A stretch of DNA of 64,000 nucleotides from Anaerovorax sp. IOR16 (GTDB lineage Bacteria; Bacillota; Clostridia; Peptostreptococcales; Anaerovoracaceae): positions 1,120,799 to 1,184,798 of the forward strand of contig NZ_JADQTL010000009.1 of NCBI RefSeq assembly GCF_017168145.1, written 5' to 3'. The position numbers and the translations under genes were made by a program. Each line of letters opens with the position of its first letter. The stretch's first letter is position 1. Positions 43,915 to 53,871 of this stretch are shown piece by piece. The notes below the pieces were generated by a model. The model worked only from the letters and a program-made list of their open reading frames with translations. It had not been told where the DNA came from and searched no databases.

Positions 43915-45609
43915 TTAACTAAAATTATACTCGGTAACGATCTTTTCCCGTCCACTTATTTGATCCAGAAAATATTCGTAACAACAAACACCCAAGAAAG
44001 AACCAGATATATTAATTACATTATGATAACCAATATTTTGCAGAGCCATTGCTGCATTATAACTTCTTTGGCTAGAGCGGCAATGCAGATAAACCGGCTT
44101 ATCCTTTGGAATCTCATCTACTCTATTTCGAAGTTCGCTTAATGGAATATTAATTGCATTGTTTAGATGACCTAGCTCAAATTCATCTCTTTCTCTGACA
44201 TCTACGATAAATGCATTATTCTCCACTAATTCTCTAACTTTTGTAACCGGAATCTGTTTAAATCTTCCATACAAAAGATTTAAGCTTACCAGAGCTGCAT
44301 GGTTAACAACATCCCTAGCAGTTCCAAACAATGGAGCATAACATAATTCAATTTCCTTAAGATCTTCCAATGTTCCACCCATTTGAATAATTGCAGCAAT
44401 TACATCTACCCTCTTATCTACATTTCCTTTTCCAATTGCTTGTGCACCAAGTACTCGACCGGTAGGATATTCATAAATCAACTTAAAATGCAAAGGGTTA
44501 CTTTCTGGCATCAAACCAACTTTATCACTTGGTATGATATATACGAAATCGTAAGAAATTCCAGCTTCTTTCGCATATTTTTCATTAATACCGGTACATG
44601 CTGCATTTAAATCAAAAATTTGAATGACAGCTGATCCAATAACCCCTTTATTATTATGAGGTATTTTATAAATATGATCGGACGCCGCTCTTGCTTGCCT
44701 CTGTGCCGGTCCTGCTAATGCCAATCTCGATGGCTGTTGTTTTAACTGATGATACACTTCAATCGCATCTCCAACGGCATAAATATTGGGATCACTTGTT
44801 AAATAATTGTGGTCGACCTTAATGCCGCCAGTGCTCCCAATTTCAAGCCCTGCTTCTTGCGCTAAACTTGTCTCCGGTTTTACACCAATTGCCATTACAA
44901 CCGCTTGTGCCGATACAGTTTTACCTGATTGCAATACAATAGAATCCTTGTTAATATTTTTTACACCATCACTCAATATGAGATTAATACCCTTGTCCAT
45001 CATCTCTTTATGAAGAATCTGTACCATATCATAATCAAAAGGATTCATAATTTGGTTAAGTGCTTCAACTAAGCTTACATTTTTACCTGCTAAGCATAAA
45101 TTCTCGGCAACTTCAACTCCAACGTATCCTCCACCAATCACAGCGATATCCGCTATCTGATGTTTATCAATGTATGATTTTAATTTTTCTATATCCACAA
45201 CATTTCTTACTGTAAATACATTGGAACCGTTTATTCCTTCTATACTTGAAGGAAGAATTGGACTTGCACCAGGTGATAAAACAAGATAATCATAGCTTTC
45301 TTCATATGCTTGTCCGGACGCATCTCTGACAAGAATATTTTTCTCTTCTTTATTTATCTTAATTACTTCACTGTTTACTCTAGCCTCAATATTGTATTGT
45401 TTTTTGAATTTTTCCGGATTCATTAAAATCAAATCATCACTATTTTCTACAATACCACTTAAATGATATGGCAAAGAACAATTTGAAAAAGATACATGAG
45501 GACCTCTCTCAAACATAATAATCTCAGCACTCTCATCAATTCTTCTTGCCCTTGCTGCAGCGGATGCCCCTCCAGCAACTCCGCCAACAATTAAAATTCG
45601 TTTACTCAT
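43915..45609 (-). CDS. CoA-disulfide reductase fused to rhodanese
   Basis: 564 residues. An FAD/NAD-dependent reductase (1-450) begins RILIVGGVAGGASAAARARR and has the single catalytic Cys in SFSNCSLPYHLSG and a second dinucleotide fold in IAVIGGGYVGVEVAE. A C-terminal rhodanese domain (about 465-550) carries its Cys in LHCRSSQRSY. Such CoADR-RHD enzymes reduce CoA disulfide, CoA persulfide or polysulfide. It lies directly after a sulfur transporter gene, suggesting use of imported sulfur compounds. Confidence 0.93.
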   Translation of the reverse strand: MSKRILIVGGVAGGASAAARARRIDESAEIIMFERGPHVSFSNCSLPYHLSGIVENSDDLILMNPEKFKKQYNIEARVNSEVIKINKEEKNILVRDASGQAYEESYDYLVLSPGASPILPSSIEGINGSNVFTVRNVVDIEKLKSYIDKHQIADIAVIGGGYVGVEVAENLCLAGKNVSLVEALNQIMNPFDYDMVQILHKEMMDKGINLILSDGVKNINKDSIVLQSGKTVSAQAVVMAIGVKPETSLAQEAGLEIGSTGGIKVDHNYLTSDPNIYAVGDAIEVYHQLKQQPSRLALAGPAQRQARAASDHIYKIPHNNKGVIGSAVIQIFDLNAACTGINEKYAKEAGISYDFVYIIPSDKVGLMPESNPLHFKLIYEYPTGRVLGAQAIGKGNVDKRVDVIAAIIQMGGTLEDLKEIELCYAPLFGTARDVVNHAALVSLNLLYGRFKQIPVTKVRELVENNAFIVDVRERDEFELGHLNNAINIPLSELRNRVDEIPKDKPVYLHCRSSQRSYNAAMALQNIGYHNVINISGSFLGVCCYEYFLDQISGREKIVTEYNFS

Positions 45610-45641
45610 AAATACTCTCCTATCATTCCAAATATTTTAAA

Positions 45642-46904
45642 TTATTTTGTCCATTTGCTAACCAATACATTTCCCATAATGCCACCGAAAACCATAAATA
45701 TTAAAAAAATCCATCCTGATAAGGAAAAGTTTGCAATTGGAGTATACAATGCTCCCACATTACATCCATTAGCGAATCTGGTACCGACTCCCATCGTAAT
45801 ACCGCCTAGAACATATAAGAAACCTTCTTTCACAGTAATTTCCATTCCTGTTTTGAATATTCTAATAAACTTTCCTGCTGTTAGTAGATAAATCAAGGTT
45901 CCTAGAAGTATTCCAAAATTTTGTACTGAAATACTATGCTCAAAGAATGGCAAAGCATAAACTTCTGCGGGCATAAGTGAGAACTCGGATAAAGACTCTG
46001 CTGATATCCCAAATAACATTAATAATTTTCCAAACCAAATGCCATAAGGAGTTGAGGCTCCCCAACCTGCTTTCGTAACACCCATTAACAAGGTGAATAG
46101 AATGCTGATAACAACTGCACCTTCCGCCAAAGTCCAAGGCTTTACAAAAATTCTATTATAAGTTTTTTCATTTAAAAAATTATAATCCGAACTATTGAAA
46201 ACATCCTTTTGATCTTGTTCCATTTCTGTTTTATGACCTATGAAAGTATTATTCTTTATCCGTCTTTTTTCATAAGAATATGCGATAAAGACCACAATTC
46301 CACAAAATATAGCTGTTAAAATTAATGCACCTAAATAACCTTCTAATCGATCCCATTTAAATAGATCCGGTAAAAATATACCTCCATATAATTGTTCTCC
46401 AATTTGAGATGTAAACCAAGAGTCATTAATCCATGATGCAGAATTCTGTATTGGAAATGCTAAAAATACACCAATCCCAAAGAATAACAATGTAATGAAG
46501 GCTCTTGGTAATCCGGTTACTAAATCAGTTAGTACACCGGAGGCACAGCACGAAGAAAATGCCATTCCAAATCCAAAAAGGATTCCTCCTAAAAGTAGTC
46601 CAAAATTAATTGGATTTACCCAAAGATCGTAGGCGGCAGGATCGGCTTTAAATAAAAATGCAGTGGTCAATAGACATGTACTAAAAAAAAGTAACATCAT
46701 TGTTCTCATTAATTTTGTAGAGCCTGTATGAAATGCACGGTTGATACTACCAGCAAATCCCGTATAGGCTCTTGTGAGAGCATATCCAAATCCAGTTCCT
46801 ACCAAAAGTCTAAAAAATAAATCATTTGACTTTAATAAAGTGGCACCTAGTATAAGAACTAAAAATATCAAAATAAATCCTAAAAATTGTTCTATTTTTT
46901 TCAT
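45642..46904 (-). CDS. YeeE/YedE-family sulfur-compound transporter (TsuA-like)
   Basis: 420 residues with two repeated membrane halves. Conserved Cys-containing motifs of the family are in FGFGMAFSSCCASGVLTDLVTG and GGITMGVGTRFANGCNVGALYTPIANFSLSGW. TsuA members import thiosulfate, handing it along conserved Cys residues. Strong AAAAGGAG site before ATG 46904. The first gene of the sulfur unit, ending 32 bases before the reductase start. The exact substrate is not certain. Confidence 0.9.
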   Translation of the reverse strand: MKKIEQFLGFILIFLVLILGATLLKSNDLFFRLLVGTGFGYALTRAYTGFAGSINRAFHTGSTKLMRTMMLLFFSTCLLTTAFLFKADPAAYDLWVNPINFGLLLGGILFGFGMAFSSCCASGVLTDLVTGLPRAFITLLFFGIGVFLAFPIQNSASWINDSWFTSQIGEQLYGGIFLPDLFKWDRLEGYLGALILTAIFCGIVVFIAYSYEKRRIKNNTFIGHKTEMEQDQKDVFNSSDYNFLNEKTYNRIFVKPWTLAEGAVVISILFTLLMGVTKAGWGASTPYGIWFGKLLMLFGISAESLSEFSLMPAEVYALPFFEHSISVQNFGILLGTLIYLLTAGKFIRIFKTGMEITVKEGFLYVLGGITMGVGTRFANGCNVGALYTPIANFSLSGWIFLIFMVFGGIMGNVLVSKWTK

Positions 46905-47021
46905 TTTTTCTCCTTTTTAATATTATTTAAAAATTAATTACGAATAAAAAGTAATACTTTTCATTTTATAGCTTTCAGTCTTTTTTGTAGAAATATACTT
47001 TATTTTTATAAAAATCTAGAT

Positions 47022-47051
47022 ACAAAAAAAAGACACTTATTAAAGCGTCTT
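47022..47051 (-). terminator. rnr terminator
   Basis: AAGAC/GTCTT stem (47030-47051) with a run of eight T when read on the - strand. Confidence 0.7.
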
Positions 47052-47071
47052 TTTCTATTTATTTATATATT

Positions 47072-49192
47072 TTAACATAAGGTAAAATTAATCTCACGAT
47101 TCGCAATATTAACCGAATCAACATGAATTTTTACACGATCACCAAGGCCGTAAATCTTGTGTGTTCGACGTCCTATTAATCGATATTTCGTTGGTTCATA
47201 ATCATAAAAATCATCATTCATTTCTGATGCCCTTACCATACCTTCTATTGTATTTTCAATTTCTACAAAAAATCCAAATTGTGCAACACCACTAATGATA
47301 CCTTCATATTCTTCACCCAAGTGATATGACATGTATTCGGCCATTTTCAATTTTTCTACTTCCCGTTCCAATTCTTGAGCTTCTCTTTCTGTTTTAGAAG
47401 AAATTTCAGCAGCCTCCATAGTTTTCTTTTTTAATGTCCGAATGCGTTTTTCATTTAATTTACCTGACAGAGATTCTTTAATAATTCGATGAATAATTAA
47501 ATCGGGATATCGACGAATAGGAGATGTAAAATGACAATAATATTTTACTCCTAAACCAAAATGCCCTTCACAATCAACACCATAAAAAGCTTTTTTCATA
47601 GAACGAAGCATAACTGTATTTACAACATGCTCTTCTGGTTTTCCCTCTACCAGCTTTATAACCTCATTTAAAGCTCGTGGATGAATATTTTCAGAATTTC
47701 CCTTTAAAAGAATACTGAAGCTTTGTAAAAATTGTTTTAATGCTTCTATTTTTTCTAAAGCCGGTTTCTCATGAATTCGATATACAAAAGGAATTTCCAT
47801 CCAATAAAAATGTTCCGCAATTGTTTCATTTGCTAATAACATAAATTCTTCAATAATTCTATTTGCTACTCTTCTCTCTGCAGTTTCAACAGAAGTAGGT
47901 ATGCCTTTATCATTTAATTTAATATAAGCTTCATCAAAATCAAAATCTAAACTGCCACGTTTATCACGTACATCACGCAAAATTGAAGCTAATTCCTGCA
48001 TTAAAAGTAAATCAGGATATATTGACTTATATTTTTCAATTAATTCTTTATCATTCTTTTCTAGCATATCTGATACATCTGTATAAACCATTCTTTCAGT
48101 TGAGCAAATTATACTTTCATAAATCTCATGATTTATTACCACTCCTTGTGGATTCACTTCCATATCTATTGATAACGTTAAACGGTCTACCTTTGGATTT
48201 AAACTGCAAATTCCATTAGAAAGCTCTTTCGGCAGCATTGGAATTACTTGATCTAATAAATAAACACTATTCCCTCTTTTCAGAGCCTCCTGATCCAAAT
48301 AACTTCCTTCCTTGACGTAATGTGAAACATCTGCGATATGAACGCCTAACAAGTAATTCCCATTATCCAATCGTTCTACACATACTGCATCATCAAAATC
48401 TTTTGAATCGGCTCCATCAATAGTAATAATTGTTTTATCACGTAAATCGACTCTTCCATGTTGCATTTGTTCATTTACAGTCATTTCCATATGATTCGCT
48501 TCTTCTTGCACTGCGTATGGAAAATCAGTCGTTAAACGGTGCTGTCGAATAAGCGCTTTAATATCTGCACCTTGGTCTCCTTTTCGGCTAATGATTTCTG
48601 TAATAATTCCTTCGGCATTTAAATTTTTTTCTGGCCATTGGGTAATGCGTACGACTACTTTATCACCGGTTTTAGCTCCGTTGATATTCCGTTCTGCAAC
48701 AAAAATATCATCTCTTTCTTTTGGATCATCTGAAACAACAAACCCATATTTTCTTTGCAATTGAAATGTGCCAACAATTTCTATTGTATTACGCTTTAGA
48801 ATACGAGTAATTACACCCTCTCTCTTTCCATCTCCTGTATTTTGATTACTTAATTTGACAGCTACTAAATCTCCATGCATGGCGTAATTTAAATCTTTTG
48901 GACCAATAAAAACATCTTCCTGTGTTTCTTCTAAAGGAATTACAAAACCAAATCCTTTACGATGTTTTGATAAAATTCCTACAATAATCCCTAAACTTTT
49001 GGGCAATAAATACTTATTTTTTTTCGTTCGAAAAACCCTTCCTTCTTCATAAAGTTCATCTAATTGTGAAATAAAATTTCCTATTTCTTTACCCTTTAAG
49101 CCATAAAAATTAGCCAATTCTTCTTCTAACATTGGATCGTAATTTTTTTCAGCTAATTTATCTAAAATGTCATTTTTATAATCTCTTTCCAT
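47072..49192 (-). CDS. rnr: Ribonuclease R
   Basis: 706 residues: N-terminal winged-helix-like part (1-65), cold-shock domains with GKHRKGFGFVIP, the RNB catalytic domain with IDGADSKDFDDAVCVE (metal-binding Asp residues), and a C-terminal S1 domain (GEEYEGIISGVAQFGFFVEI). RNase R degrades structured RNA from the 3' end and works with tmRNA. It is full length but lacks the long basic tail of enterobacterial forms. In many Firmicutes secG and smpB lie next to rnr; here secG is 8 kb away and smpB is not in the window. Confidence 0.97.
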   Translation of the reverse strand: MERDYKNDILDKLAEKNYDPMLEEELANFYGLKGKEIGNFISQLDELYEEGRVFRTKKNKYLLPKSLGIIVGILSKHRKGFGFVIPLEETQEDVFIGPKDLNYAMHGDLVAVKLSNQNTGDGKREGVITRILKRNTIEIVGTFQLQRKYGFVVSDDPKERDDIFVAERNINGAKTGDKVVVRITQWPEKNLNAEGIITEIISRKGDQGADIKALIRQHRLTTDFPYAVQEEANHMEMTVNEQMQHGRVDLRDKTIITIDGADSKDFDDAVCVERLDNGNYLLGVHIADVSHYVKEGSYLDQEALKRGNSVYLLDQVIPMLPKELSNGICSLNPKVDRLTLSIDMEVNPQGVVINHEIYESIICSTERMVYTDVSDMLEKNDKELIEKYKSIYPDLLLMQELASILRDVRDKRGSLDFDFDEAYIKLNDKGIPTSVETAERRVANRIIEEFMLLANETIAEHFYWMEIPFVYRIHEKPALEKIEALKQFLQSFSILLKGNSENIHPRALNEVIKLVEGKPEEHVVNTVMLRSMKKAFYGVDCEGHFGLGVKYYCHFTSPIRRYPDLIIHRIIKESLSGKLNEKRIRTLKKKTMEAAEISSKTEREAQELEREVEKLKMAEYMSYHLGEEYEGIISGVAQFGFFVEIENTIEGMVRASEMNDDFYDYEPTKYRLIGRRTHKIYGLGDRVKIHVDSVNIANREINFTLC

Positions 49193-49325
49193 TCTTTCTC
49201 TCCATCTTTTGCTTATAGTTAAATAATATATTGGTAATATCTTCTTTTATCATACCACACAAAATTAATCTTATTTAAAATAATATGTAAAAACTTATTT
49301 TAAAAAAATATTTTATAAATGAATG

Positions 49326-49358
49326 AAAAAGACTGACTCAAAAAATTTGAGCCAGCCT
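49326..49358 (-). terminator. Terminator after lipoprotein gene
   Basis: CTGGCTCAAA and TTGAGTCAG pair on the - strand around a T-rich loop, followed by TCTTTTTC. Confidence 0.7.
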
Positions 49359-49379
49359 CCTCCTTTTGATTTCTATTCT

Positions 49380-49637
49380 TTATTCATTTTTTGCATCATT
49401 TTCAGTGATAGCACCTTCAGTTAAAGCATCACCGTTGTTATCAATGCCATCATTATCCAAATCATCAACTGTGTTGTCGTAATTATCATCAACGCCGTCG
49501 TTATTTAGATCATTATCGACTACACCATTGTCTGTTCCATTATCTGGATTTAAATCAACATTTTTGTTTGTGCATCCCACAAAAGTGAATAAAGCTAGAA
49601 TCAATAAAATTGCCAAAAAAATTCTTGTTTTTTTCAC
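49380..49637 (-). CDS. Small Asp/Asn-rich lipoprotein
   Basis: 85 residues. A signal peptide with lipobox (LFTFVGC, Cys 22) directs it to the outer face of the membrane. The mature part is nearly all Asp, Asn, Gly and Val with repeats such as DLNNDGVDDNYDN and DDLDNDGIDNNGD, like the calcium-binding turns of thrombospondin type 3 or dockerin repeats. It may bind calcium. Its own terminator and long flanking gaps suggest a single-gene transcript. Function unknown. Confidence 0.75.
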   Translation of the reverse strand: MKKTRIFLAILLILALFTFVGCTNKNVDLNPDNGTDNGVVDNDLNNDGVDDNYDNTVDDLDNDGIDNNGDALTEGAITENDAKNE

Positions 49638-49789
49638 GGTTTCATCTCCTCTCTTTTCTCAATTTTATTATGAACGATATTTAAAAATTTTAGACATTTA
49701 TTTAATGGCAATTTTTATGTTTCGATTTTAATTACAATTTTTTTTTAATAAATATTTTTTAAAAAATTTAATTTCACAAATAAAAAACA

Positions 49790-49822
49790 AAGCACAGGAT
49801 ACTCCATCTTTATCCTGTGCTT
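49790..49822. terminator. Terminator of liv operon
   Basis: AAGCACAGGAT (49790-49800) pairs with 49812-49822; A-rich before and T-rich after, so it can act in both directions. Confidence 0.85.
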
Positions 49823-49840
49823 TTTATTTCTTTTACATTC

Positions 49841-50488
49841 TTAATTACGATTTTTTGTTACACTTAAAACTTTATACCCTTTTTCTTCTAATGACTGAAT
49901 CATTGGTTCTGAATCCAAGGTATTTACTCGAATCACTACATCGCTACGTCTATCTTCTTCCCGTCGGTATGCTGCAATGTGGTTGATGTTCGCTCCATAC
50001 TCACTCACCGTATTGGCAACATCGGAAAGAATACCCGGTTTATCATCTGCTTCAATAACAAGACGAGTTCCAATATCTCTAGCACCTAATAAATCTAGAA
50101 ACGCATCAAAAATATCACTTTCCGTAATAATTCCTACAAGCTTAGTACCATCGACAACAGGCAACGAACTAATTCGATTTGCACGCATTAAAACTGCTGC
50201 TTCTTCCAAAATATCCTCAGGAGATATTGTTACTACTTTTTTTGTCATAGCATCTCGTACTGTCGTTTTAGCTAATAAATAATTAATTTCAAAAACACTG
50301 AGTGCCGTCGCTTTTGTAGGTGAAACCTTTTGAATGTCTCCATCGGTCAAAATACCGACTACACGTTCCCCATCCAATACGGGTATTCTCTTTAAATTTT
50401 TTACCCGCATTAACTCGATTACTTCGGTAATTGGAGCATCGGCTTGAATGGTATAAGGATCCTTTGTCATCCGATTTTTAACATACAT
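49841..50488 (-). CDS. CBS-ACT sensor protein (AcuB-like)
   Basis: 215 residues: CBS pair (MTKDPYTIQADAPITEV..., then MTKKVVTISPEDILEEA...) to about 135, then an ACT domain (RLVIEADDKPGILSDVANTVSEYGANI). ACT domains usually bind amino acids and CBS domains adenine nucleotides. The gene starts 2 bases after the livF stop and ends at the operon terminator, so it is co-expressed with the branched-chain amino acid transporter. A role as an intracellular sensor controlling this uptake is a reasonable inference, not shown. Confidence 0.85.
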   Translation of the reverse strand: MYVKNRMTKDPYTIQADAPITEVIELMRVKNLKRIPVLDGERVVGILTDGDIQKVSPTKATALSVFEINYLLAKTTVRDAMTKKVVTISPEDILEEAAVLMRANRISSLPVVDGTKLVGIITESDIFDAFLDLLGARDIGTRLVIEADDKPGILSDVANTVSEYGANINHIAAYRREEDRRSDVVIRVNTLDSEPMIQSLEEKGYKVLSVTKNRN

Positions 50489-50489
50489 T

Positions 50490-51197
50490 TTATTCCCCTC
50501 CTAAGTAAGCTTTTTGCACTTCATTACTCTTCATCAATTCCTCGCCGCTTCCAGTCAGCACAATAGAGCCCGTCTCAATTACATAACCTCGATGCGCAAT
50601 GGACAAAGCCATACTTGCATTTTGCTCTACTAAAAGAACTGTAGTCCCACTTTTATTAATATCTTTAATAATTTCAAAAATCTCGCGTACTAAAAGTGGC
50701 GCAAGTCCCATAGATGGTTCATCCAAAAGTAAAATCTTAGGACGAGACATAAGGGCTCTTCCCATAGCAAGCATTTGTTGCTCTCCACCGGATAAAGTAC
50801 CAGCCAATTGTTTTTTTCGATCCCCCAGAATTGGAAAGCGCTCATAAACACTCTGCATATCCTTACGAATCTCATCTTTATCTTTCCGTAGGAAAGCACC
50901 CATTTCTAAATTCTCTAAAACACTCATTTCCGGAAAAATTCTTCTGCCTTCCGGTACTTGTGATAATCCTAATGATACTCTTTGGGGAGCAGAAAGTAAA
51001 CCAATCTGCTTCCCATCAAGTATAATTTCGCCGCTCGTGATCTTTTTCAGACCCGAAATGGTGCGGAGGGTGGTGGTCTTTCCCGCACCATTGGCGCCTA
51101 TAAGTGTAACAATTTCTCCATCGTTTACTGTTAAAGAGATATTTTTTAACGCATGGATCACACCGTAATGAACATTTAAATCTTTAATCTCAAGCAT
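50490..51197 (-). CDS. livF: Branched-chain amino acid ABC transporter ATPase LivF
   Basis: I start at ATG 51197 (MLEIKDLNVHYGVIH), nine bases after GGAGG; an ATG at 51206 touches that site. 235 residues with Walker A GANGAGKTT, signature LSGGEQQML, Walker B ILLLDEPSMGLAP and an H-loop-type end. It powers import together with LivG. It overlaps the livG end by 8 bases. Confidence 0.95.
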   Translation of the reverse strand: MLEIKDLNVHYGVIHALKNISLTVNDGEIVTLIGANGAGKTTTLRTISGLKKITSGEIILDGKQIGLLSAPQRVSLGLSQVPEGRRIFPEMSVLENLEMGAFLRKDKDEIRKDMQSVYERFPILGDRKKQLAGTLSGGEQQMLAMGRALMSRPKILLLDEPSMGLAPLLVREIFEIIKDINKSGTTVLLVEQNASMALSIAHRGYVIETGSIVLTGSGEELMKSNEVQKAYLGGE

Positions 51198-51975
51198 TGT
51201 TAACATCCTCCCCCAAATAAGCTTCTATAACTCTCTTATTCGAACGGATTTCCTCAGGTGTACCGTTTGCAATCATCATGCCGTAATCTAAAACATAGAT
51301 TCGTTCACAAACCTTCATGACCAAAGACATATCGTGTTCAATCAAAAGAATACTTAAATTAAATTTTTCTCTTAGCCAAGCGATGGTATCTGTTAATTCT
51401 GCGGTTTCATTTGGATTCATACCAGCGGCAGGCTCATCTAAAAGAAGCAATGATGGTTTTGTCGCTAAAGCTCTTGCAATCTCCAAATGTCGTTGTTCAC
51501 CATAAGGTAAATTTTTTGCTAATTCCATTTTTTTATGTGTTAGATTAAATATTTCAAGTAAAGATTCCGCTTCCTCAATCAACCTTTTTTCTTCTTTATG
51601 ATAGCCAAATGTATGGAAGAAAGCTTCGAACATTTGATAGCGTATGTTTTGATGCATCGCAATTCTAACATTATCCAATACAGTTAAATCCTTAAAAAGA
51701 CGAATGTTTTGAAAGGTACGAGCAACGCCCTCTTTTGTAATATTATATGGCTTGCGTCCTTGTATTTCTCGAGAATGTCCCTTAATATCCAGAGTAACGG
51801 TACCTTTTGTTGGTTCGTAAACACCTGTCAAAAGGTTAAATAACGTTGTTTTACCAGCTCCATTTGGCCCGATTAAACCAACAAGTTCTCCTTCCTGAAT
51901 CTCCATATTTACATTTGAAACGGCAGTCAAACCGCCGAAAGACTTTGTGAGTTTTTCCACTGAAAGCAATGGCAT
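51190..51975 (-). CDS. livG: Branched-chain amino acid ABC transporter ATPase LivG
   Basis: I start at ATG 51975 (MPLLSVEKLTKSFGGL), eight bases after AGGAGG; the GTG at 51984 overlaps that site. 261 residues with Walker A GPNGAGKTT, the LivG-type Y-rich insert (NIRYQMFEAFFHTFGYHKEE), the signature LPYGEQRHLEIARAL and Walker B LLLLDEPAAGMN. Confidence 0.95.
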   Translation of the reverse strand: MPLLSVEKLTKSFGGLTAVSNVNMEIQEGELVGLIGPNGAGKTTLFNLLTGVYEPTKGTVTLDIKGHSREIQGRKPYNITKEGVARTFQNIRLFKDLTVLDNVRIAMHQNIRYQMFEAFFHTFGYHKEEKRLIEEAESLLEIFNLTHKKMELAKNLPYGEQRHLEIARALATKPSLLLLDEPAAGMNPNETAELTDTIAWLREKFNLSILLIEHDMSLVMKVCERIYVLDYGMMIANGTPEEIRSNKRVIEAYLGEDVNNA

Positions 51976-51987
51976 ATTTGACACCTC

Positions 51988-52950
51988 CTATTCTACTTTC
52001 TCTCCATCTTTTGTTTTAATTCGAAAGAACTTAGTAAAATCCAATTCTTTTGAAGCCATAAGACCTTGTGGACGGAAAATCATAACAACCACAAGCAAGG
52101 CTGCGTATATAATCATACGAAGAGCCGTAAAAGCTTGTAAATACGTAGTAAGCACTGCAAGTAAAATGGCTGCAATGACAGACCCGGTGATGCTGCCCAT
52201 CCCTCCTAAAACAACAATTACTAAAATGTCGATTGACTTTAAAAATCCAAACATATTCGGCTTTAGGATGAAAAAGGTAGAAGCATAGAGTGCACCGCCG
52301 ATGCCTGCAAAAAACGCACCAATTGCAAAAGCCATTACCTTATATTTTGTAGTATTAATACCCATCGACTCAGCGGCAATCTCATCTTCACGAATCGAAA
52401 TGCAAGCACGACCATGTGAAGAATGTATAAAGTTATTTACTAAAAGAATGGTTCCTGCTGTGAAAAACCAAAGCCATGGCCAATTTGTAAATTTAGGAAT
52501 TCCGTTTAAGCCGGCGGCTCCACCTGTAATCTTCATATTCAAAAATATAATACGAATAATTTCAGCCATACCAAGTGTTGCAATAGCTAGATAATCTCCA
52601 CGTAAACGCAACGTTGGAATTCCAATTAATATCCCAAATATTGCTGCCATAATCGCTCCTGCAAACGTTCCCAGCAAAAATCCAGTTGTCGTTGGCATTG
52701 AGGTTGTGACAATAGCACACGTATAAGCGCCAATGGACATAAATCCTGCATGCCCTAAAGAAAATTGCCCTGTAAAACCGGTCACAAGATTTAAGCCTAC
52801 TGCCATAATAATATTAATGCAAATGAGCGCAAGTGTAACTTGATAATAAGCATTAATAATATTTTGACTAATCAACAGTTGTATCAAGCCAAAAGAAACG
52901 CCCAAGCAAATCAATGTTATAAAGGTATTTTTTGAAAGCATTTTTTTCAT
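51988..52950 (-). CDS. livM: Branched-chain amino acid permease LivM
   Basis: 320 residues, about ten membrane segments. Typical LivM motifs are GLNLVTGFTGQFSLGHAGFMSIGAY, RGDYLAIATLGMAEIIRIIFLN, and the ATPase-contact loop SIREDEIAAESMGINTTKYKVMAFAIGA. It forms the membrane channel with LivH. It lies 3 bases after livH. Confidence 0.96.
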   Translation of the reverse strand: MKKMLSKNTFITLICLGVSFGLIQLLISQNIINAYYQVTLALICINIIMAVGLNLVTGFTGQFSLGHAGFMSIGAYTCAIVTTSMPTTTGFLLGTFAGAIMAAIFGILIGIPTLRLRGDYLAIATLGMAEIIRIIFLNMKITGGAAGLNGIPKFTNWPWLWFFTAGTILLVNNFIHSSHGRACISIREDEIAAESMGINTTKYKVMAFAIGAFFAGIGGALYASTFFILKPNMFGFLKSIDILVIVVLGGMGSITGSVIAAILLAVLTTYLQAFTALRMIIYAALLVVVMIFRPQGLMASKELDFTKFFRIKTKDGEKVE

Positions 52951-52953
52951 ATC

Positions 52954-53832
52954 TTACACCTTCTCCCTTGTATTTTTGCCAAGAATTCCTGCTGGCTTTA
53001 AAATTAATATTAAAATTAATATCGCAAATACAACAGCATCTTTAAAAAGTGAACTTCCATATCCAGATACCATCGTCTCAATCACTCCAATGGACAAACC
53101 TCCAAGCATTGCTCCCGGAATAATACCAATGCCGCCAAAAACAGCTGCTACAAATGCTTTTAAACCGGGCATAATTCCCATTAGAGGATCGATTGAGTTA
53201 TAATAAAGACCTACCAATACCCCTGCTGCTCCTGCCATTGCAGAACCGATTGCAAAGGTATAGGAAATCGTTTGATCTACTTTGATTCCCATTAGTTCTG
53301 CTGCATCCTTATCAATGGATACAGCACGCATTGCTTTTCCAACTTTTGTTTTGTGAACAATAAATTGTAAAACTACCATTAATACAATCGCTGTCACAAT
53401 AATATAAATCTGCTGTGTATTCACAATAACATTTCCAATGTGAAACACTTTATTATTAAGTACAGCCGGATAAGATCTTACATCAGGAGATACAAAAAAC
53501 ATCATTACATATTCCATTAGGAGTGAAACACCAATTGCTGTAATCAAAACAGCAATTCGTGATGCATTTCGTAATGGTTTATATGCAACTTTTTCTGTAA
53601 TAACACCTAAAAGCCCACAGGCTATCATAGAAATTACCATTGCAGGAAAAAAACCTAAATGTGCAAAAGTAATTGCTGCATAACCTATATAAGCTCCAAT
53701 CATGTAGATATCACCATGTGCAAAATTTATTAATTTGATGATTCCGTAAACCATCGTATACCCAAGAGCAATCAGCGCATAAATGCTTCCTAAAGAAATT
53801 CCATTTACAATTTGCTGCATTAATTGTTCCAA
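52954..53832 (-). CDS. livH: Branched-chain amino acid permease LivH
   Basis: I prefer TTG 53832 (MEQLMQQIVNGISLGSIYAL), which has GGGGGTGG six bases upstream; ATG 53847 lacks a site but cannot be excluded. About 292 residues, with the LivH motif ALGYTMVYGIIKLINFAHGDIYMIGAY and contact loop SIDKDAAELMGIKVDQTISYTFAIGSA. It follows livK after a strong hairpin, which should lower its expression relative to the binding protein. Confidence 0.94.
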   Translation of the reverse strand: MEQLMQQIVNGISLGSIYALIALGYTMVYGIIKLINFAHGDIYMIGAYIGYAAITFAHLGFFPAMVISMIACGLLGVITEKVAYKPLRNASRIAVLITAIGVSLLMEYVMMFFVSPDVRSYPAVLNNKVFHIGNVIVNTQQIYIIVTAIVLMVVLQFIVHKTKVGKAMRAVSIDKDAAELMGIKVDQTISYTFAIGSAMAGAAGVLVGLYYNSIDPLMGIMPGLKAFVAAVFGGIGIIPGAMLGGLSIGVIETMVSGYGSSLFKDAVVFAILILILILKPAGILGKNTREKV

Positions 53833-53871
53833 GGCATCCACCCCCATTTCTACTGCGAAATATTTTAATAA

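Noticed and set aside
46904-47022. Sigma-54 promoter before the sulfur genes
   Set aside because: I looked for a GG and GC pair at -24/-12 because rpoN is nearby, but only AT-rich sequence is present.
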